This document shows positions 6,327-7,582 of a DNA stretch of 7,582 bases, in pieces. The notes beneath the pieces were generated by a model. That model was not told where the DNA came from. It saw nothing but the letters and a program-made list of their open reading frames with translations, and made no database searches. Made by a program: the position numbers and the translations under genes. The stretch is from JBMOLK01 sp049325575 (GTDB lineage: Bacteria; Bacillota; Clostridia; Acetivibrionales; Acetivibrionaceae), in contig JBMOLK010000221.1 in NCBI GenBank assembly GCA_049325575.1, positions 1 to 7,582 of the forward strand, given 5' to 3'. Each line of letters begins with the position of its first letter. Positions within the stretch are counted from its first letter, which is position 1.

Positions 6327-6368
6327 GGAAAGAATAGACTTAACTCTTAACTCTATTCTTTCCCTTTT
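6327..6368 (+). terminator. Intrinsic terminator of the GNAT gene
   Basis: A perfect 12-base stem (GGAAAGAATAGA at 6327-6338 with its complement at 6352-6363) and a 13-base loop are followed by CTTTT. The stem is AT-rich and the T-run short, so strength is uncertain. It begins eight bases after the GNAT stop. The loop holds TTAA-CTC-TTAA, which could lengthen the hairpin beyond one C-C mismatch. It also lies just past the stop of the convergent minus-strand gene and could serve it too, although no T-run is present in that direction. Confidence 0.7.
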
Positions 6369-6369
6369 A

Positions 6370-7227
6370 TTAATTACCGCTTTTCATAACATCTGTCTTG
6401 TTGGGACTGTTACGTCCTTCCAGCTGGGGAGGACGCCCTTCAAATGCAGCAAATGAGATTTCTATATCCTCCAAAGCTTCCTCCGGGGTAAGGCAGCCTA
6501 CTGTTACCATGTCACAGGGGCGGATGGTGTGCCAGGAAAAAGTCAAACCGACAAATGGGCTTACGCGCCCTGCTGCCATTGGCTTAATGGTCATAACAGG
6601 CTTTTTGGCACCCCAAATGATTTTATGGATGTACTCAACTTCAAGCTGCATTAAGAAACCCATGCAGTTATAAATTTGTATGTATGTCTGAACATCATAT
6701 TCATTGAGATCCGAATAGACAATGAGCTCTGGCATATGGCAGGAAAGTCCCGGTATCATGCCATGATCCCGTATCATCTTAAGGTAGTCAGGCAGTCTGT
6801 CTATGGTTTTCTTGTTTTTGTTGACCAACTGCTCCACAGAAGAATGGTGGGGAAGACAAAAAGCAGCACCAAGCTTCCTGCTTTGGGCTATCACTTCTTC
6901 TGCTTCCTTGCGTGCAGCAGTACTGTCATCTACATTTATGATTGGAGTATCTACTATGATCATTTTCTTCCCTGTCCGTTCCTGGGCCTCCTTTACAGCA
7001 TCAATGAGGTGACAGTTACCGGCAAAAGGCCCCATGATTGTATCAACACCCGAACTAAGAAATACCTCAAGCATAGACACAATAGCTCCTACCTTGCTAT
7101 TCTTCTGTTTTATCAAATTGTCCGCAGCGGGACTGGTGTGGCTGTATCCAAGAATCCAGTTGGTTCCGATAATCATTCTTGATACCGATATACCGCTTAT
7201 ATTTGTCCGTGGAAACATTTTTTCCAT
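6370..7227 (-). CDS. TIM-barrel protein resembling aldo/keto reductases, unknown function
   Basis: A 285-residue cytoplasmic protein. The N-terminus SGISVSRMIIGTN (11-23) and the C-terminal DMVTVGCLTPEEALEDIE (239-256) resemble the first and last parts of aldo/keto reductases, and the strand MTIKPMAAGR (212-221) matches a late barrel strand. The normal catalytic Asp and Tyr segment (GxxxxDTAxxYG) would fall near GVDTIMGPFAGN (60-71), where the Tyr is absent and Asp62 is out of register, so ordinary reductase activity is doubtful. There are many His and Cys residues at strand ends: YSH30, PHH127-128, SCH164 with Glu167, and Cys245. No signal peptide or membrane helix is seen. ATG at 7227 is preceded by AAGGGGG (7235-7241), seven bases away, and by a good promoter at 7323-7351. 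The gene converges on the GNAT gene and is probably transcribed alone. Confidence is high for a real gene, moderate for the fold and low for any activity. Confidence 0.85.
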   Translation of the reverse strand: MEKMFPRTNISGISVSRMIIGTNWILGYSHTSPAADNLIKQKNSKVGAIVSMLEVFLSSGVDTIMGPFAGNCHLIDAVKEAQERTGKKMIIVDTPIINVDDSTAARKEAEEVIAQSRKLGAAFCLPHHSSVEQLVNKNKKTIDRLPDYLKMIRDHGMIPGLSCHMPELIVYSDLNEYDVQTYIQIYNCMGFLMQLEVEYIHKIIWGAKKPVMTIKPMAAGRVSPFVGLTFSWHTIRPCDMVTVGCLTPEEALEDIEISFAAFEGRPPQLEGRNSPNKTDVMKSGN

Positions 7228-7322
7228 TGATGAACCCCCTTAGAAATGAGTTGAAGCTTTTGTTTCATTTTTATCAAATAGTCTTTAGTCCTGGTTAGTA
7301 TAATCTAGTGTATTCACTTAAT

Positions 7323-7351
7323 ATTGTACTTCAGTTCATCATTTTTGTCAG
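7323..7351 (-). promoter_or_regulatory. Sigma-A type promoter of the TIM-barrel gene
   Basis: Read on the minus strand, CTGACA (7346-7351) and TACAAT (7323-7328) are each one base from consensus and are separated by exactly 17 bases. Transcription would start near 7316, giving an untranslated leader of about 90 bases. It is the best promoter match in the window. Confidence 0.65.
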
Positions 7352-7374
7352 TATCATTACAGCAAAACATGACC

Positions 7375-7401
7375 TTTATTTATTGACTCAACTCAAATAA
7401 A
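7375..7401. repeat. AT-rich inverted repeat in divergent intergenic region
   Basis: TTTATTT (7375-7381) and AAATAAA (7395-7401) form an inverted repeat around a 13-base centre that contains the small dyad TTGA-C-TCAA (7383-7391). It lies between the leftward and rightward promoters and could be an operator; chance is also possible because of its composition. Confidence 0.25.
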
Positions 7402-7460
7402 ATACAGTTTTGTTAAGGAATTTAAACCGTACATTAATATGAATATATTAGAAACTTATA

Positions 7461-7491
7461 GTATAATATATATGGAAGTTCATGCATACTA
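7461..7491 (+). promoter_or_regulatory. Promoter region of the VanW-like gene
   Basis: A perfect TATAAT lies at 7462-7467, but its -35 position (about 7439-7444) has no good match. The same bases also fit a forespore sigma-G style pattern: GTATA (7461-7465), a 19-base gap, and CATACTA (7485-7491). The second reading would start transcription near 7498, ten bases before the ribosome binding site. Either reading is uncertain. Confidence 0.35.
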
Positions 7492-7519
7492 AGATGATAG
7501 GTTATATGGGGGAGTAATA

Positions 7520-7582
7520 ATGTCAAGAAAGCTTCTAAGTCAAAGGCATCCGTTTTTTTATTTTACTTCAGTGTGGTTAAGA
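7520..7582 (+). CDS. Start of a probable VanW-family protein, cut by window end
   Basis: Only the first 21 codons are in the window, reading MSRKLLSQRHPFFYFTSVWLR and open to the last base. The basic start followed by a Pro-Phe-Phe-Tyr-Phe segment and Val-Trp resembles the N-terminus of VanW-family proteins in Bacillota. These were named from some vancomycin-resistance clusters, but most members occur outside them and their function is unknown. The ATG has a strong ribosome binding site GGGGGAG (7508-7514), five bases away, and promoter elements lie upstream, so the start is well supported. The family call rests on about 20 residues and is tentative. No other van gene is visible nearby, so this is not evidence of glycopeptide resistance. 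Confidence 0.6.
   Translation, partial: MSRKLLSQRHPFFYFTSVWLR

Larger units (their letters stand above)
7228..7519. other. 292-base divergent intergenic region
   Basis: This AT-rich stretch separates the leftward TIM-barrel gene from the rightward VanW-like gene. It holds a leftward sigma-A type promoter (7323-7351), rightward promoter-like elements (7461-7491), and a TTTATTT/AAATAAA inverted repeat (7375-7401) around TTGACTCAA. No open frame with a ribosome binding site or RNA gene is seen in it. Confidence 0.7.

Noticed and set aside
6676..7182. A 168-codon open frame on the plus strand
   Set aside because: It lies wholly antisense to the TIM-barrel gene, lacks a ribosome binding site and shows no family motif; it is a shadow of the minus-strand gene.
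7244..7270. AAATGA/TCATTT inverted repeat upstream of the TIM-barrel gene
   Set aside because: The arms are only six AT-rich bases with a 15-base gap; this is expected by chance in such DNA.
7453..7480. AACTT/AAGTT inverted repeat around the TATAAT box
   Set aside because: Five-base arms with an 18-base gap are too weak to support an operator.
7520..7582. Glycopeptide resistance cluster
   Set aside because: The only hint is a 21-residue VanW-like start; no ligase, dehydrogenase, dipeptidase or VanR/VanS genes are present in the window.

Overview
The window looks like chromosomal DNA from a low-GC, Gram-positive, anaerobic clostridium-type bacterium (Clostridia, Bacillota). The evidence is its AT-rich composition, strong purine-rich ribosome binding sites (GGGGGAG, AGGAGGT, GGAGGGG), GTG and TTG starts, several Gram-positive type lipoprotein signal peptides, a 'copper amine oxidase N-terminal' (stalk-type) secreted protein, and the start of a probable VanW-family gene. 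The exact genus cannot be fixed from the sequence. No RNA gene, CRISPR array, insertion sequence or phage gene is visible.

Region 1 (2-5690, all + strand) is a run of seven genes with gaps of 24 to about 70 bases and no clear terminator between them. The first is the 3' three-quarters of an ABC exporter half-transporter. Then come a lipoprotein with two BLIP/SmpA-like half repeats, a lipoprotein with a calcium-loop-like motif and an SH3-like C-terminus, a LysE-family exporter, a small secreted stalk-domain protein started by TTG, a five-helix membrane protein with an inserted bacterial PH-like domain, and a small helical lipoprotein. Six of the seven are membrane, lipid-anchored or secreted by signal peptide, and the seventh (the stalk-domain protein) is also exported, so the block is an envelope or export cluster. 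Its joint function is unknown. Internal promoter-like sequences and short dyads in several leaders suggest it need not be one simple operon.

Region 2 (5691-6368) has a 176-base intergenic stretch with an extended -10 promoter, a GNAT acetyltransferase gene, and an intrinsic terminator.

Region 3 (6370-7582) holds a convergent minus-strand gene for a TIM-barrel protein that resembles aldo/keto reductases but seems to lack the usual catalytic Asp and Tyr. It has a good sigma-A type promoter at 7323-7351. A 292-base divergent intergenic region follows, then the first 21 codons of a plus-strand gene resembling VanW, preceded by a TATAAT box and an overlapping sigma-G-like pattern.

Nothing here proves a new system. 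The most interesting items are the uncharacterised envelope gene cluster, the degenerate aldo/keto-reductase-like protein, and the dyad elements placed at leaders and ribosome binding sites.
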